In this document: piece by piece, positions 11,702 through 22,983 of the stretch | How positions within the stretch are numbered: the stretch's first letter is position 1 | How the letters are laid out: each line of letters begins with the position of its first letter | Origin: Aphidius gifuensis | Taxonomy: Eukaryota; Arthropoda; Insecta; Hymenoptera; Braconidae | Assembly (NCBI RefSeq): GCF_014905175.1 | Contig: NC_057793.1 | Location: 1,426,001-1,490,000, forward strand | Reading direction: 5' to 3' | DNA: 64,000 bases | The notes under the pieces: generated by a model | The model's database searches: none | Seen by the model: the letters and a program-made list of their open reading frames with translations, nothing else | What the model was told of the DNA's origin: nothing | Position numbers and translations under genes: made by a program

Positions 11702-13934
11702 ATGTCGTGTTGTGATGGTGAAGATGATGAAGAGCAACCACAGCCATCACCAAGAGTTCGTGGATGCACTGATGTTTTTTGGCTTTGTTTATTTATTGCA
11801 TTTTGGTTTTTAATGGTAACTATTATAAATTAAATATTTTTTATAATATTTATTTATTAAAAAATTATTTATTTAGATTATGATTGCTGCATTTGCAATT
11901 GTTTATGGAAATCCATTGAGATTGATAAATGGCTCTGATAGTTTTGGTAATACTTGTGGAATGAAAAATAATCAAAAACTTGGTCAAACTGATTTATATG
12001 GTCAGGATACAAGTGATAAACCGTAAGTTATTTTTTTTTTAAATTAATAATTCATATTTAAAATATAAACAATAGCTATTTTTTTATTTTCAAGGTATCT
12101 TTTTCATCTTGACATCAAAGACTTTAAACAATCAAGAACAATATGTGTTAAAAAATGTCCAGATCGTACAATGAACAGTATGGCTGATGTATGTAAATTT
12201 TATCAAGACACTGGCTCAAAGCTATGTCATTATCGTGTTGAGCCAGGCTTTAGTCCTTGTGATACTCCAGCTGACAAATGGAATAAAAATGAAACTTATT
12301 ATTGTCCAAAAATGCCAGTTTATGATAGTCGACCAATATTAAATCGTTGTGTACCAAGAGTCATCACAGATACCACCAAAAAACTAGTATCAAATATTTA
12401 TGGTGATGTGTTAAATTCATGGCCAATCATTGAACAATTTTTGGGTGATCTTTACAAAACATGGAGAGAAATACTTGCACTGTCAATATTGGCATTTATA
12501 TTTTCTCTATTTATGATTGCAATATTTCATTTAATGGCATCAATTGTAACATGGGTTGTTATACTTTTAGTCAGCATTGCATCAATTGGTATGTTTATTA
12601 ATAACAATTATCAATTAATCTTTTTCATCAATTAGCTAATTTTTAATTAATTATTAACAGGTGGTACATCACTTCTTTGGATGACATATTTTAGAATTAA
12701 ATTCACACTTGACATGACTGATGAAAGTCAACTGCTTGATGAATCAGTAAGAAATGAACGTTTTTTTTTAATATTTTCAATAATAGCAACAGTTATAACA
12801 GTAATATTACTATTGCTAATATGTTTTTTACGTTCACGTATTGAATTTATGAATATTTTATTTCGTGAAAGTGCAAAATGTCTTGCTGAATTACCTGGTT
12901 TATTTATTCAGCCAATATTAACATTTATTGCATTGCTATTATTTTATACATTTTGGATAATTGTATTTTTATGTTTGGCAACAGCAAATAATCCAACAAC
13001 AAAAAGTATATCAAAATTAAATTCATCTGGTCATTTTCAAATGTTAAATGTAGCAACAGAAGTATATACACCATTTGTTGAGCCAAAAAAATTAAATGTA
13101 CCAATTGGACAATTTAATGATTTAACTGTTGTTGAATATGTTGATCCAACATGGGTTAAATATATGTGGTGGGTTTATTTTATTGGTTTTATTTGGGTAT
13201 CTGAATTTATAATTGGTTGTCAAAATTTAATAATTGCTGGTGCTGTTGCACAATGGTATTTTCGTGGTAAAGAAGATGGTAAATCACCAGTATGTTCAGC
13301 AATTGGTAAATTATTTAGTTATCATCTTGGTTCAGTTGCTTGTGGTTCATTGTTAATAACAATATTTAAAATTCCACGTTTAATTATGACATATTTACAT
13401 GAAAAATTTGAAAAAACAAAAGATACATCACCATGTTCACAGTGTGGTTTAAAATGTTGTATTTGTTGTTTTTATTGTTTAGAAAAATTTATACGTTTTA
13501 TGAATCAAAATGCATATACTGTTGTTGCTATTGAAGGTACTAGTTTTTGTAAATCAGCAAGAATTGCATTTTCAACACTTGTTAGTAATGCATTACAACT
13601 TGCTGTTGTTAATGGTGTTGGTGATTTTATTTTATTTCTTGGTAAATGTTTTGTAACAGCAGCAACTGGTAGTATTGCATTATTATTCATGAGACAAGAT
13701 CCAAAATTACATTTTTATGCTGTACCAATATTTGTTGTATGTGTTATATCATTTTTTATATCACACTGTGTTATATCATTGTATGAAACAATTATTGATA
13801 CATTATTTTTATGTGTTTGTGAGGATAAAAATTTAAATGGTGATAATGGAAAATGGCGACAATTTGGTCTAGCACAAATTGGAAATAATGATACAAGTAC
13901 AAATGGTCATGAAATGACACCAATGGTAAATTAA
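11702..13934 (+). CDS. Choline-transporter-like protein, SLC44 family (CTL1 type)
   Basis: Four exons (11702-11815, 11877-12022, 12095-12588, 12661-13934) join to 675 aa, the usual SLC44 size. The short acidic cytosolic N-terminus leads into RGCTDVFWLCLFIAFW, the conserved opening of CTL proteins just before the first membrane segment. A large Cys-rich extracellular loop follows (about residues 60-195, with paired Cys and N-glycosylation sequons). About nine further hydrophobic segments follow, with the family stretches GAVAQWYFRGK, LGSVACGSLLI and AYTVVAIEGTSFCKSA in the last third. SLC44 proteins carry choline or ethanolamine across plasma and mitochondrial membranes for phospholipid synthesis; in flies they are also involved in membrane and synaptic organisation. 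The family is certain, the exact paralogue is not. Confidence 0.93.
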
Positions 13935-14088
13935 CAACATTAGACTAACGAGAAGAAATTAACAAATAATTAATATACGCACAAAATTTATAAAATAAAT
14001 AAATAATAATTTGTAATTTTGTTTTTTTTTTTATTAAATAAAAAAGAAGAAAAAAAAACTCTCATGTACTTATACAAAATTATTCAAT

Positions 14089-15147
14089 TTATTTTTTATA
14101 AGACTCTTTAAACACTTCATCGAGTGGATTCAAATCATATGACTTTGATGGCTTGTTAGCCTCTTGGGTCATTTTTTGCTCCACTCGATTAATGTATTTA
14201 CTGCAAGCCTGTTTGTTAATGCTTTGACGGTATTTTGCTGGTGATATGTAATGTGGATTATCCCAAATTGTTTCACCTCCAAAACTACCAGCAAATATTT
14301 TAACTGGATTCAATACAAATCTTGGTCCAATTTCAGCAAGACCACCATCTTCAGTTAAAATTTGATAATTTCTAAACCAAATTCTGTTATCAAGAACACT
14401 AAATGTATAAACATGATCGAAAAATGGTTTACTTTTTGGATGTTTATTTGGTACACCAAATATTTGAGTCAACAACTCTTTCAACAATGCATAATGTGGT
14501 AGACGACTGAAATTTTCATCAAATGATAATATTGGTCTTGATCCTTTTAAACAATTACCAGTTAATTTTAATTCACCCATTGTATAAACTGTAACAATTT
14601 AAATATATATTAATAATTTATTATTGTTTTGTTATGTAGTATTTATTTTATTTATTTTTTTTGTTGATCAATAAATACTTGCCATTTTCAACCATAAATT
14701 TTACTGATGGACCAACTGGACTATTGGAAAACCAAGCATAAAGATCACGTTTACGTCTTCCTTCAAATAATATTGCTTTGTTACAATTTTTAGATTCACA
14801 TATTTCATTGATAATTTGAAGATTTTTTTGTCTCTCCATCTTGGCTTCAGTACGATGATGAGGCATTAGATTTTTTATGTCTTCCATTAAATGACGATCA
14901 CGATGATTTATTCCACGTGATGCAAGCATTAATACTCGTTGTCGATTTATCCATTTGACCTGGTTAAATATAATTTTATTGATTAATTAATATTTTTAAA
15001 ATCAACAGTTGTACATAATTTTAGGTTAAATATAATAAATACTTTTTTTGTTGGAGGCTCATCAGATGATCGTTTTGCTGGTAATTCAACTGATGGCTCT
15101 ACCTCTTTTGTTGGTGGAGCACTTCTTTTTAATGATTTATTTTTCAT
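14089..15147 (-). CDS. BRX1: BRX1, ribosome biogenesis protein (Brix domain)
   Basis: Three exons (15043-15147, 14683-14959, 14089-14588) give 293 aa. After a basic N-terminus, the Brix domain begins at KWINRQRVLMLASRGINHRDRHLM. It runs through the DLYAWFSNSPVGPSVKFMVEN segment and GELKLTGNCLKGSRP, with SFDENFSRLPHY, KSKPFFDHV, DNRIWFRNYQI and IGPRFVLNPVKIFAGSFGG all as in BRX1. BRX1 acts in the nucleolus on 60S subunit assembly and rRNA processing. The second intron starts with GC (G/GCAAGT at 14682, minus strand) and ends in AG: a GC-AG intron whose use is required to keep frame (GTT, Val, is split by it). The protein is about 60 residues shorter than the human one, mostly at the N-terminus. 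A decayed partial copy lies at 19850-20500. Confidence 0.92.
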
Positions 15148-15466
15148 TTTTGTTATTAAATATAGTATTAATTATTATACAATTTTAAAAAATTATTAAC
15201 CACGTGGAAACTATGTAATTTAGTTTATTGAATTTTAGTGGCAAATACATGCAACAGTCAACGACACACACTTTAAATACAGTACATATATGTACACAGT
15301 AAATAAATACACACACATATTCTCACCCTCTCACTCTAATCTTCTTGACAGTTGACAGTTGACACTGACAAAAAAAAAAAAAACATGGAAGCCTTAGTTA
15401 TGATTGATAATATTATTTTCTACCTTACCAATGCAAGTAAAGGCAAAATTCTGAATCAGATTTTTC
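15148..15466. other. BRX1 upstream region
   Basis: Probable BRX1 promoter and 5' untranslated sequence, with no gene seen. A short open stretch at 15352-15534 mostly lies over the repeat that begins at 15467 and is not believed. Confidence 0.4.
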
Positions 15467-15583
15467 GATATCCCAGAAAACACGGAGAAAACTACTCCAT
15501 TCGTAAAAATTTTTTCTCCATGTTTTTCCCGTGAGGAAATTTTCTGTAAGAAACCATCAAAAAAATATGTTGTCTAGGATATC
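15467..15583. mobile_element. MITE-like hairpin element, family 1 (copy 1)
   Basis: The ends are inverted repeats: GATATCCCAGAAAA on the left and TGTTGTCTAGGATATC on the right. The better-preserved copy at 20542-20663 has perfect ends, GATATCCCAGACAA and TTGTCTGGGATATC. The element is about 117 bp and codes for nothing. The two copies could come from separate insertions or, more likely given the flanks, from duplication of the whole BRX1-LARS2 interval. Confidence 0.6.
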
Positions 15584-15595
15584 GGAATATCCTCC

Positions 15596-15806
15596 GAATA
15601 AATTTATAAAAAGCGGGGATTGATGATTTTTAATTAATTTTTTTTATTTAATTTTATTTTTGAATTTTAATTTATAATTTATATTGAATAAATTAATCAG
15701 ATATTTATTTAATATTTTTATTTTAATTAATTTGATTTTAAAATTTTTATTTAATTTTATTTATTGAATAAAAAATTATCAATCCCCACTTTTTATAAAT
15801 TTATGT
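15596..15806. mobile_element. MITE-like hairpin element, family 2 (copy 1)
   Basis: An inverted repeat of about 25 bp, TTTATAAAAAGCGGGGATTGAT on the left and ATCAATCCCCACTTTTTATAAA on the right, flanks about 150 bp of A/T-only sequence. A shorter copy with the same ends is at 20674-20803. This foldback layout is that of a non-autonomous DNA element. The superfamily cannot be told. Confidence 0.6.
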
Positions 15807-15819
15807 AAAGAAATACGTT

Positions 15820-16558
15820 ATATTTTATAGGTTTTTCTTGAAACAACCAACTTAAAAGAATTAAACATTTTACGATTTATTATAAATCAAAAAATAATAA
15901 ATTCAATTTCGACTCTCCATAATTTAACCTACCTCTACTTGAATTTTCAAGAGCCTCCGAAGGGAGTAACTTTCGAAAAAATTGGAGAATTAAAAAATTT
16001 AGAGAGTTTATATATTTTCACCGAGGTTGGTATGACCAATCTCTTCACAAAACTCAGTGAAAATGCCAAAAAAACTACACGAATTAAATATCATTGGTAC
16101 ATTTATCAATGATGATGATTTGCAATGAAAAAATTAGAAGAACTCAAAATATTGTGCTTTTGTTTATTCAAATATCCATTGCAAAAAGAAGATAAAGTGT
16201 AGATGAAACTCAAAAATGTGTAATAAGAAAATGAATCAATCAACCAATAATCAATGCAATCGCAAATTAAAAAAATTGGCAATCCTGAATCTAAGTTTCG
16301 AAGCCTCAGGATGCAATAATTTTTAAAGATATTGGAAACTTAAAAAATTTACGAATTGTGAGTAACAGTAATGTAAACGGCTTACTACAAGATCTTCGTG
16401 AAAATGCCAAGGAGCTAACCGATTTAAAAGTCGTTATGACAGCATATCAAAATTTTCTGGAAAAAATTTCTTCGGATTTTGTGCGGATTTTTCCGGAATT
16501 GCTCCGAATTGAGACTTCCGGAGATATTTACAGAATAATCTCCAGACTATTATCATAA
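15820..16558 (+). pseudogene. Leucine-rich-repeat gene fragment, frameshifted
   Basis: Broken reading frames together spell leucine-rich repeats. About 15830-16075 gives TTNLKELNILRF and then EKIGELKNLESLYIFTEVG, after which the frame shifts. About 16340-16558 gives IGNLKNLRIV, QDLRENAKELTDLKVV and a closing segment ending at a stop at 16556. No start codon, exon borders or intact domain remain. It resembles in style the intact LRR gene at 22984-24768, but the sequence is too diverged to say they are close relatives. Confidence 0.6.
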
Positions 16559-16690
16559 TATCGCCAGGTATAAATATTTATATCCACTAACTAACTTTGT
16601 AATATTTATAGCACCGTCGTTCTCCGCAGTTCTCCGTAAATGAATTTGAATTTAAATTTCCACCGTATATTGCACCGTATGTTTAGAAGC
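16485..16690. repeat. CTCCGTAAAT palindrome-rich repeat (copy 1)
   Basis: The motif TCCGGAGATATTTAC, followed by about 100 bp and TTCTCCGTAAATGAATTTG, forms an imperfect inverted repeat. The same arrangement occurs at 21115-21285, with similarity over most of its length (ATCTCCAGACTATT, GGTATAAATATTTAT, CACCGTCGT and TCTCCGTAAAT are shared). It may be another foldback element or simply part of the duplicated interval. Confidence 0.45.
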
Positions 16691-16811
16691 GCTTCAGTCA
16701 CGCGTGGCGGTTTCAGGAAATATTATTTATACTAGTAGTAGTGACAACTAGCGGTGTGTATATTACACACCAAATATTGTTATACACAAATTATAAACAA
16801 AAACAAAAAAC

Positions 16812-19619
16812 ATGACCTATCTAATAATAAATAATTCTTTAAAATACCAAATAAAAAGGGTCAATAATTTAATCAATAATGTCATCATCAGGCATGCCTC
16901 AAGTAGTTTAAATTTATGGGTAAATTAATAATTCTAACAACAAAATACATTAATAAAAATAATAATATTAAAAATTAATTTTTTAATTACAGGATAAATT
17001 TATTGACAATGATGTACGTCATAAAATTGAAGAAAGTTGGAAAGAAAAAATTTTAAAAAGACCAAAACAAAATGAAAATAATGAAAAATATTATGTATTA
17101 TCAATGTTTCCATATCCATCAGGATCACTTCACATGGGACATGTACGAGTTTATGCAATTAGTGATGCAATATCAAGATTTCATAGAATGAATGGTAAAA
17201 ATGTCATTCATCCAATGGGCTGGGATGCATTTGGTTTACCAGCTGAAAATGCTGCAATTGAAAGAAACATTGATCCATCAGAATGGACTCAAAAAAATAT
17301 AACAAATATGAAAGAACAATTGAAACGTATGGGTTGTGATTTTGATTGGCAACGTGAATTAACAACATGTGATAAAAATTACTACAAATGGACACAAGAA
17401 TTATTTTTAAAATTATATAAAAAAAATTTAACATATCAAAATGAGTCTTATGTAAATTGGGATCCAATTGATAAAACTGTACTTGCTGATGAACAAGTTG
17501 ATACAAATGGTAGATCATGGAGATCAGGTGCTAAAGTTGAAAAAAAATTATTAAAACAATGGTTTATTAAAACAACATTATATGCAAAATCATTGTATGA
17601 TGGTCTTGATGATCCAATATTAAAAAATTGGCGTGATATTATTAAAATACAAAAAAATTGGATTGGTAAATGTGATGGTACCACAATTGATTTTGAATTA
17701 ATATGTGATATTAATGAAAAACCAAAAAAACTAACACTATGGACAGATAAACCAGAATTTATTGAACATATTAAATTTCTTGCTGTATCACGTGATAATT
17801 TTTTATCAAAAGTTAAAATTAATGATTTTACAAATATACAAGAAAAATATTTAGATGCAAATGTTATTAATCCATTTACTGGTGATGTTATACCAATTTA
17901 TTATTCAAAAAATATTAAATATCCAAAAATGAGAGATAATTATTTGGGTATACCTGGTGTTAATGAGAGTGATGCTGAATTTTGTGATTTAGTTGGTATT
18001 AAATATGACAAGCTGGATGAGTTAACACAAGAAGAAACAGTTAAACAACGTCATGAAGTTATGGAAGAAGCTAAAATGAAAAATATTGGTGGTCATTTAG
18101 TTAGTTCAAGGCTACGTGATTGGTTAATATCAAGACAAAGATACTGGGGTACACCAATACCAATAATACATTGTGATAATTGTGGTGCTGTACCAGTACC
18201 AAGTGATCAATTACCAGTTGAATTACCAGTAATGTCATCGTCAAATAATAAAATACCAAATTTACGTGAAGCAACTGATTGGCTTAAAACAAAATGTCCT
18301 GAATGTGGTAATGATGCTACAAGAGAAGCTGATACAATGGATACATTTGTTGATAGTTCATGGTATTTTATGCGTTATATTGATTCAAATAATGACAATG
18401 AAATGTTTTCAGTTGATAAATCATTTAAATATTTACCAGTTGATCTTTATATTGGTGGTAAAGAACATGCAGCATTACATTTATATTATGCTAGATTTAT
18501 TAATCATTTTTTACATTCAGAAAATTTATTACCAACACGTGAACCATTTAGACAATTGCTTGTTCAAGGTATGGTTATGGGAAAATCATATTGTGATAAA
18601 GAAAGTGGTAAATATCTTAAACAAGATGAAGTTGAATTAACAGATGATAATAAATATGTTAATAAAAATACTGGTATGCCAGTATTAACAAATTGGGAAA
18701 AAATGTCGAAATCGAAATATAATGGTGTTGATCCAATGGAAATGTTTGATGAATATGGTGCTGATACAACTAGATTAATTATGTTGGCTGATGTTGCACC
18801 AACATCAAGTAGAAATTGGTCAAATGAAACATTTCCTGGAGTATTTAATTGGCAAAATCGTTTATGGATGACTATTGGTACATTTTTAACATTGAGAAAT
18901 AAAATGACTAAACAAGATATTGATAATATATCATTGAGGCAAGATGAATTGAAGGAAGATAATGAATATTTATTTGAAAGTAGAAATTATTATATAAAGG
19001 GGGTAACATCACACTTGACAATGTCACAACAATTTAATGCAGCAATATCAAAAATGCAAGGCTTTACAAATGCAATTAGAAGAAAAAATAAATTATTACT
19101 AACACATAGTCGTGATTTAGAAAGAGCATTAGCAACACAAATAATTATGTTAGCTCCAATAGCACCACAATTTGCATCAGAATTATGGGCTGGTTTTTGT
19201 TCAGCACCTTATCATCTTGCTAATGATGATCCCTTTATTCAACTTGATAAAGATGTACTTGAACAATCATGGCCAGCACTTGATATGGATTATAAAATGA
19301 ATGTCGATATAATGGTAATTATTTTTATCTTTTTATTAAATTAATTATTCTGTATATATATTTATTTAATTATTTTTTTGTTTTATTAATATAGATAAGT
19401 GGTAATCAAATTGCAACGTTAAAAATACCAAGGAAAATATTGGAGACATTGAGTGCTGATGATGTTGCTAAAATGGCAACAGAAACACCAGAATTTTGTG
19501 ATAAAATTAAAAACAGAACTATTGATGGTTTTCGTTATGAAAAATTACCAGGTTTTGATGGAAAAATATTTTTTCAATCAACTGATTTAAATGCTAAAAA
19601 GAAAAAAGCTGTTTTGTAA
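16812..19619 (+). CDS. LARS2: Mitochondrial leucyl-tRNA synthetase
   Basis: Three exons (16812-16919, 16993-19314, 19395-19619) give 884 aa, close to human LARS2 (903). Exon 1 encodes a basic, Asn/Ser-rich presequence of about 36 residues lacking acidic residues, as expected for mitochondrial import. The class I catalytic signature HMGH is at residues 83-86 in the context MFPYPSGSLHMGHVRVY. KMSKS is at 606-610, followed by KYNGVDP. The Cys pairs CDNCG and CPECG flank the region before the KMSKS domain, and the ADTMDTFVDSSWYFMRY block is typical of bacterial-type LeuRS. The enzyme charges mitochondrial tRNA-Leu with leucine. A short decayed fragment of this gene (the editing-domain region near 17710-17830) recurs at 21295-21415. 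Confidence 0.95.
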
Positions 19620-19749
19620 ATTTTTTTTTTTATAATTTTTTTTGTAAATATATTTGTTAATTATAATAAATAATGAAAAAAAAAATTTATATATATGACC
19701 TATTTTTTTATTTAATTATTGAACAATATTAAAATGAAAAAACAAAAAA

Positions 19750-19860
19750 AATTAATGGGACGTGTTTAAATTATTTATCAGTAGTTTTTTTTTTATTGAA
19801 ATTTTTTTATCTTGATAAAGTCGGAGGCTAAATGTTAGAAAATATAATTTGACGATATTT
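19750..19860. repeat. Direct repeat also found at 22500-22605
   Basis: Both copies contain TTTATCAGTAG, a T tract and then TATCTTGATAAAGT followed by a few differences and GGCTAAATGTTA. The region otherwise holds only the LARS2 3' flank. Confidence 0.5.
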
Positions 19861-20520
19861 TGCTGGTGTAATGAAGATTATCCCAAATTGTTTTACCTCC
19901 GAAATTTTAGTCCAATTTCAGCAAGACCACCATCTTCAGTTAAAATTTGATAATTTCTAAACCAAATTCTGTTATCAAGAACACTAAATGTATAAACATG
20001 ATCAAAAAATGGTTTACTTTTTGGATGTTTATTTGGTACACCAAATATTTGAGTCAACAACTCTTTCAACAATGCATAATGTGGTAGACGACTGAAATTT
20101 TCATCAAATGATAATATTGGTCTTGATCCTTTTAAACAATTACCAGTTAATTTTAATTCACCCATTGTATAAACTGTAACAATTTAAATATATATTAATA
20201 ATTAATTATTGTTTTGTTATGTAGTTTATTTATTTATTTTTTTTTTTTTGTTGATCAATAAATACTTGCCATTTTCAACCATAAATTTTGCTGATGGACC
20301 AACTGGACTATTTGAAAACCAAGCATAAAGATCACGTTTACGTCTTCCTTCAAATAATATTACCTGGTTAAATATAATTTTATTTATTAATTAATATAAT
20401 GTTTATAATCAACAGTTGTATATAATTTAAGATTAAATATAATAAATACTTTTTTTTGTTGGAGGCTCATCAGATGATCGTATTTTGCTGGTAATTTAAC
20501 TGATGGCTCTACGTTATCAA
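19850..20520 (-). pseudogene. BRX1 partial duplicate (pseudogene)
   Basis: The sequence from about 19905 to 20190 is nearly identical to BRX1 exon 3 (14325-14610). It still reads from GELKLTGNC to GGLAEIG and then diverges, losing the C-terminal third. At 20270-20360 it matches exon 2, including the same GC donor. At 20445-20512 it matches part of exon 1, with a frameshift near 20480. Most of exon 2 is deleted (a jump near 20362) and no start codon remains. This is a decayed copy, not an expressed ribosome biogenesis gene. Confidence 0.85.
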
Positions 20521-20541
20521 TGCAAATAAGGGCAAGATTCC

Positions 20542-20663
20542 GATATCCCAGACAACACGGGAAAACTACTTTTCGCATTCGTAGGAATTTTTTTTTTATA
20601 TATTTTTGCCGTGAAGAAATTTTCTGTAAGAAACCAACAAAAAAATATATTGTCTGGGATATC
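20542..20663. mobile_element. MITE-like hairpin element, family 1 (copy 2)
   Basis: Perfect terminal inverted repeats, GATATCCCAGACAA and TTGTCTGGGATATC, enclose about 95 bp. It lies in the same position relative to BRX1 sequence as copy 1 at 15467-15583, so it was probably copied with its surroundings. Confidence 0.65.
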
Positions 20664-20673
20664 AGAATATCCT

Positions 20674-20803
20674 CCAAATAAATTTATAAAAACTGGGGAT
20701 TGATAATTTTTTATTTAATTATTTTATTAAATTTTACTTTTATTAATTTCTGTTATTTATTAAATGAAAAAATATCAATCCCCACTGTTTATAAATTTAC
20801 AAA
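20674..20803. mobile_element. MITE-like hairpin element, family 2 (copy 2)
   Basis: The ends TTTATAAAAACTGGGGATTGAT and ATCAATCCCCACTGTTTATAAA form a hairpin around about 85 bp of A/T. It is shorter than copy 1 (15596-15806). The TATCAATCCCCA end motif is preserved. Confidence 0.6.
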
Positions 20804-21114
20804 TCAAAAGAATCTTGACAAATTGTCAATTAGAAAATATATTCAGACAAGAACCGGATATTCTATAAGTATAAAAAATATTTATTAAAAAAATGAATTA
20901 ACGGTCGTCTTTTAAAAATTTCCAACACTCCAATCATACAGTACAACATATTTGATATTCGTGGTTTTTTATTTCAGTCAAATCCATATGATAAATTATA
21001 AAGTCAAATCAATGATAAATTATAAAACTGCAGAATACTGTGAAAACGAAAAACAAAGGATTTTAAAAAGATTGTCCAGTAAGAAAAAGATGTTTAATTG
21101 ATTCTTTTTTTAAT

Positions 21115-21285
21115 ATCTCCGGAATTGCTCCGAATTTCTACTCTATTGAGACTTCCGGAGATATTTACGGAGTAATCTCCAGACTATTCTTATATTATCA
21201 CCGGTATAAATATTTATACCCACTCTATAACTTGGTAATTCATAACACCGTCGTATTCCGCGGTTCTCCGTAAATAAATTTGATA
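21115..21285. repeat. CTCCGTAAAT palindrome-rich repeat (copy 2)
   Basis: Second copy of the repeat at 16485-16690, sharing TCCGGAATTGCTCCGAAT, GAGACTTCCGGAGATATTTAC, AATCTCCAGACTATT and TTCTCCGTAAAT. Confidence 0.5.
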
Positions 21286-21294
21286 GTGATATAT

Positions 21295-21480
21295 TAATGA
21301 CAAGCCAAAAAAAATTACACTATGAACAGATGAACCAGAATTTATTGAACATATTACACATGTTACTGTATCACGTGATAATTTTTTAACAAAAGTTCAA
21401 ATTAATAATTTTTTTTGTAAATATATTTGTTAATATAATAAATAATAAAAAAAAAAAAATTTATAAAATAAAATATTTTT
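21295..21480 (+). pseudogene. LARS2 fragment (pseudogene)
   Basis: About 120 bp match LARS2 at 17712-17830: AACCAGAATTTATTGAACAT, then ATGTTACTGTATCACGTGATAA and TTTTTTAACAAAAGTT. Stops and missing bases break the frame. The A/T-rich stretch after it (21415-21480) matches the LARS2 3' flank at 19630-19690. So the intervening 1.8 kb of gene is deleted in this copy. Confidence 0.75.
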
Positions 21481-21806
21481 TTAAATATTGATAATAAAAT
21501 AATATTAAAATTTTTTTTTTTTTTTTCGTCTCGATTAGTAATCTTTTTTTTTTTTTTTTAATTTATACAGTAGCTTGAATATTTATTTTATTTTTTTGTT
21601 TTACCAAGAATTATTATAATGACATTTTTATCTTTGACTTGAGGCTATAAAAATAATAACCACCAAAACATTTATCAAGGAGAATTTTATTATAAAAAAA
21701 TATTTAGACAACAGTCGTTATTGAAGACAGGTGTCAAAATTCAATCGTTAACATTGAAAAGAATAAAAATTTACACAATAAAAAGTGAATAAAATAATTA
21801 TTCAAT
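21481..21806. other. Upstream region of the small secreted gene
   Basis: A/T-rich with T tracts near 21510-21560. No gene or clear TATA box is seen. The stretch near 21640-21780 is of more mixed composition and may hold the promoter. Confidence 0.35.
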
Positions 21807-22450
21807 ATGAAGAAATTTTATTTTTTCATATTGCTAAATTTAATTAGTCAAATTATATGCGTTAAAAAAGGTAAATTTTGTTTAAACATTAATTAATTTT
21901 ATACTTAATATTAATAATAATAATTAAATTTTTTTTAATAGATCTAAACGATAGTGAGATTGATTTGATGGTAATTACATTACAAATTCTTAATAATAAA
22001 ATAAAAGGGCCAATAATTCATGTACGTTTACCAAGTGAATATGAACCAGTTACCAGATGTCATTTATTTATATTTGGTGGGGACAATGATGAGGATGTCC
22101 AGGTTGAACCTCTCTATGATAGAGAAATTAATTTTATCAGAAATTATTATTCAGGCCTGGAGTATACTGGAAACACTGACAACAGTTGTTCTTTCCAAAT
22201 AAATTCAAATATTTTGAGAAAAGAAGGCTATCCTGATAATTTTTTGAATAAAAAATTTCGAGTTGTACATTCAAATTGCAAAAATTATTTGGATGATCCG
22301 GAAAAATGTATCAAAGAATATTCTTTTTATATAAATTCTCCATCTTGGTGGTATTCAATGCAAAATGTGTTTTCTTCGTGGCCAATTATTACAAGATGTG
22401 GTTTATTATGTGAATTAGAATTGTGGAAAAAAAATAAATCAAACGTTTAA
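21807..22450 (+). CDS. Small secreted protein, unknown family (member A)
   Basis: Two exons (21807-21870 and 21942-22450) give 190 aa. Exon 1 is almost exactly a signal peptide (MKKFYFFILLNLISQIICV) ending in phase 1. The mature part shares a clear pattern with the gene at 27134: a Cys, then YDREI, then TDNSCSF, LNKK, CKN, a Cys and YIN at similar spacing. Member A has about 20 extra C-terminal residues with two more Cys. No known domain is recognised. A secreted protein with disulfides is the most that can be said. The two genes flank the LRR gene. Confidence 0.75.
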
Positions 22451-22983
22451 CAATCAATAATTATTTAATAATTTTAAAATAAAAAAAGAATAAAAAAATT
22501 AATGTGACGTAGTTAAAACTTTTATCAGTAGTTTTTTTTTTTTTTTTTTTTTATTTAATCAGTATGCCTATCTTGATAAAGTTGAAGGCTAAATGTTAAA
22601 AAATATTAAGATATATAAAATAAAATATGAAGATAAAAATAAAAATATTTTAAAATTATTATATTATACAGACAAAAAATAATAGAAATATATATTATTT
22701 TTATTTTAAATTATTTTTAAGGCAAGAAATAACAACTGAATAAAAATAAATTGATCACATGTAAATATTCAACCTGAAGAAATTATTATTTTTTTTTTTT
22801 TTTATCATTTTTATAAATTTTTTTCAACAAAAAAAAAATGTACGAGAAATGTAAATAAATTTGCCAGCTGAGTTATTAAAGTAGTTTTATGATTAATATT
22901 TTATATATCTAAAATACATGTCCATGAATAAAATACAATTATAAATATAATATTAATTATAATTAATTTATCTTTAAATCATT
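22451..22983. other. Intergenic 3' flank with a direct repeat
   Basis: Contains a second copy (about 22500-22605) of the repeat at 19750-19860. The remainder is A/T-rich with nothing recognisable. Confidence 0.4.

Noticed and set aside
15352..15534. 60-residue frame upstream of the LRR fragment
   Set aside because: Most of it lies in the family 1 hairpin element, and the rest has no homologue or signal.
17204..18640. Overlapping frames inside LARS2 (minus at 17204-17684, plus at 18266-18640)
   Set aside because: Alternative frames of a well-conserved gene, with no independent features.
20387..20888. Small frames over the BRX1 duplicate and hairpins
   Set aside because: They are composed of pseudogene and inverted-repeat sequence with frameshifts relative to BRX1.
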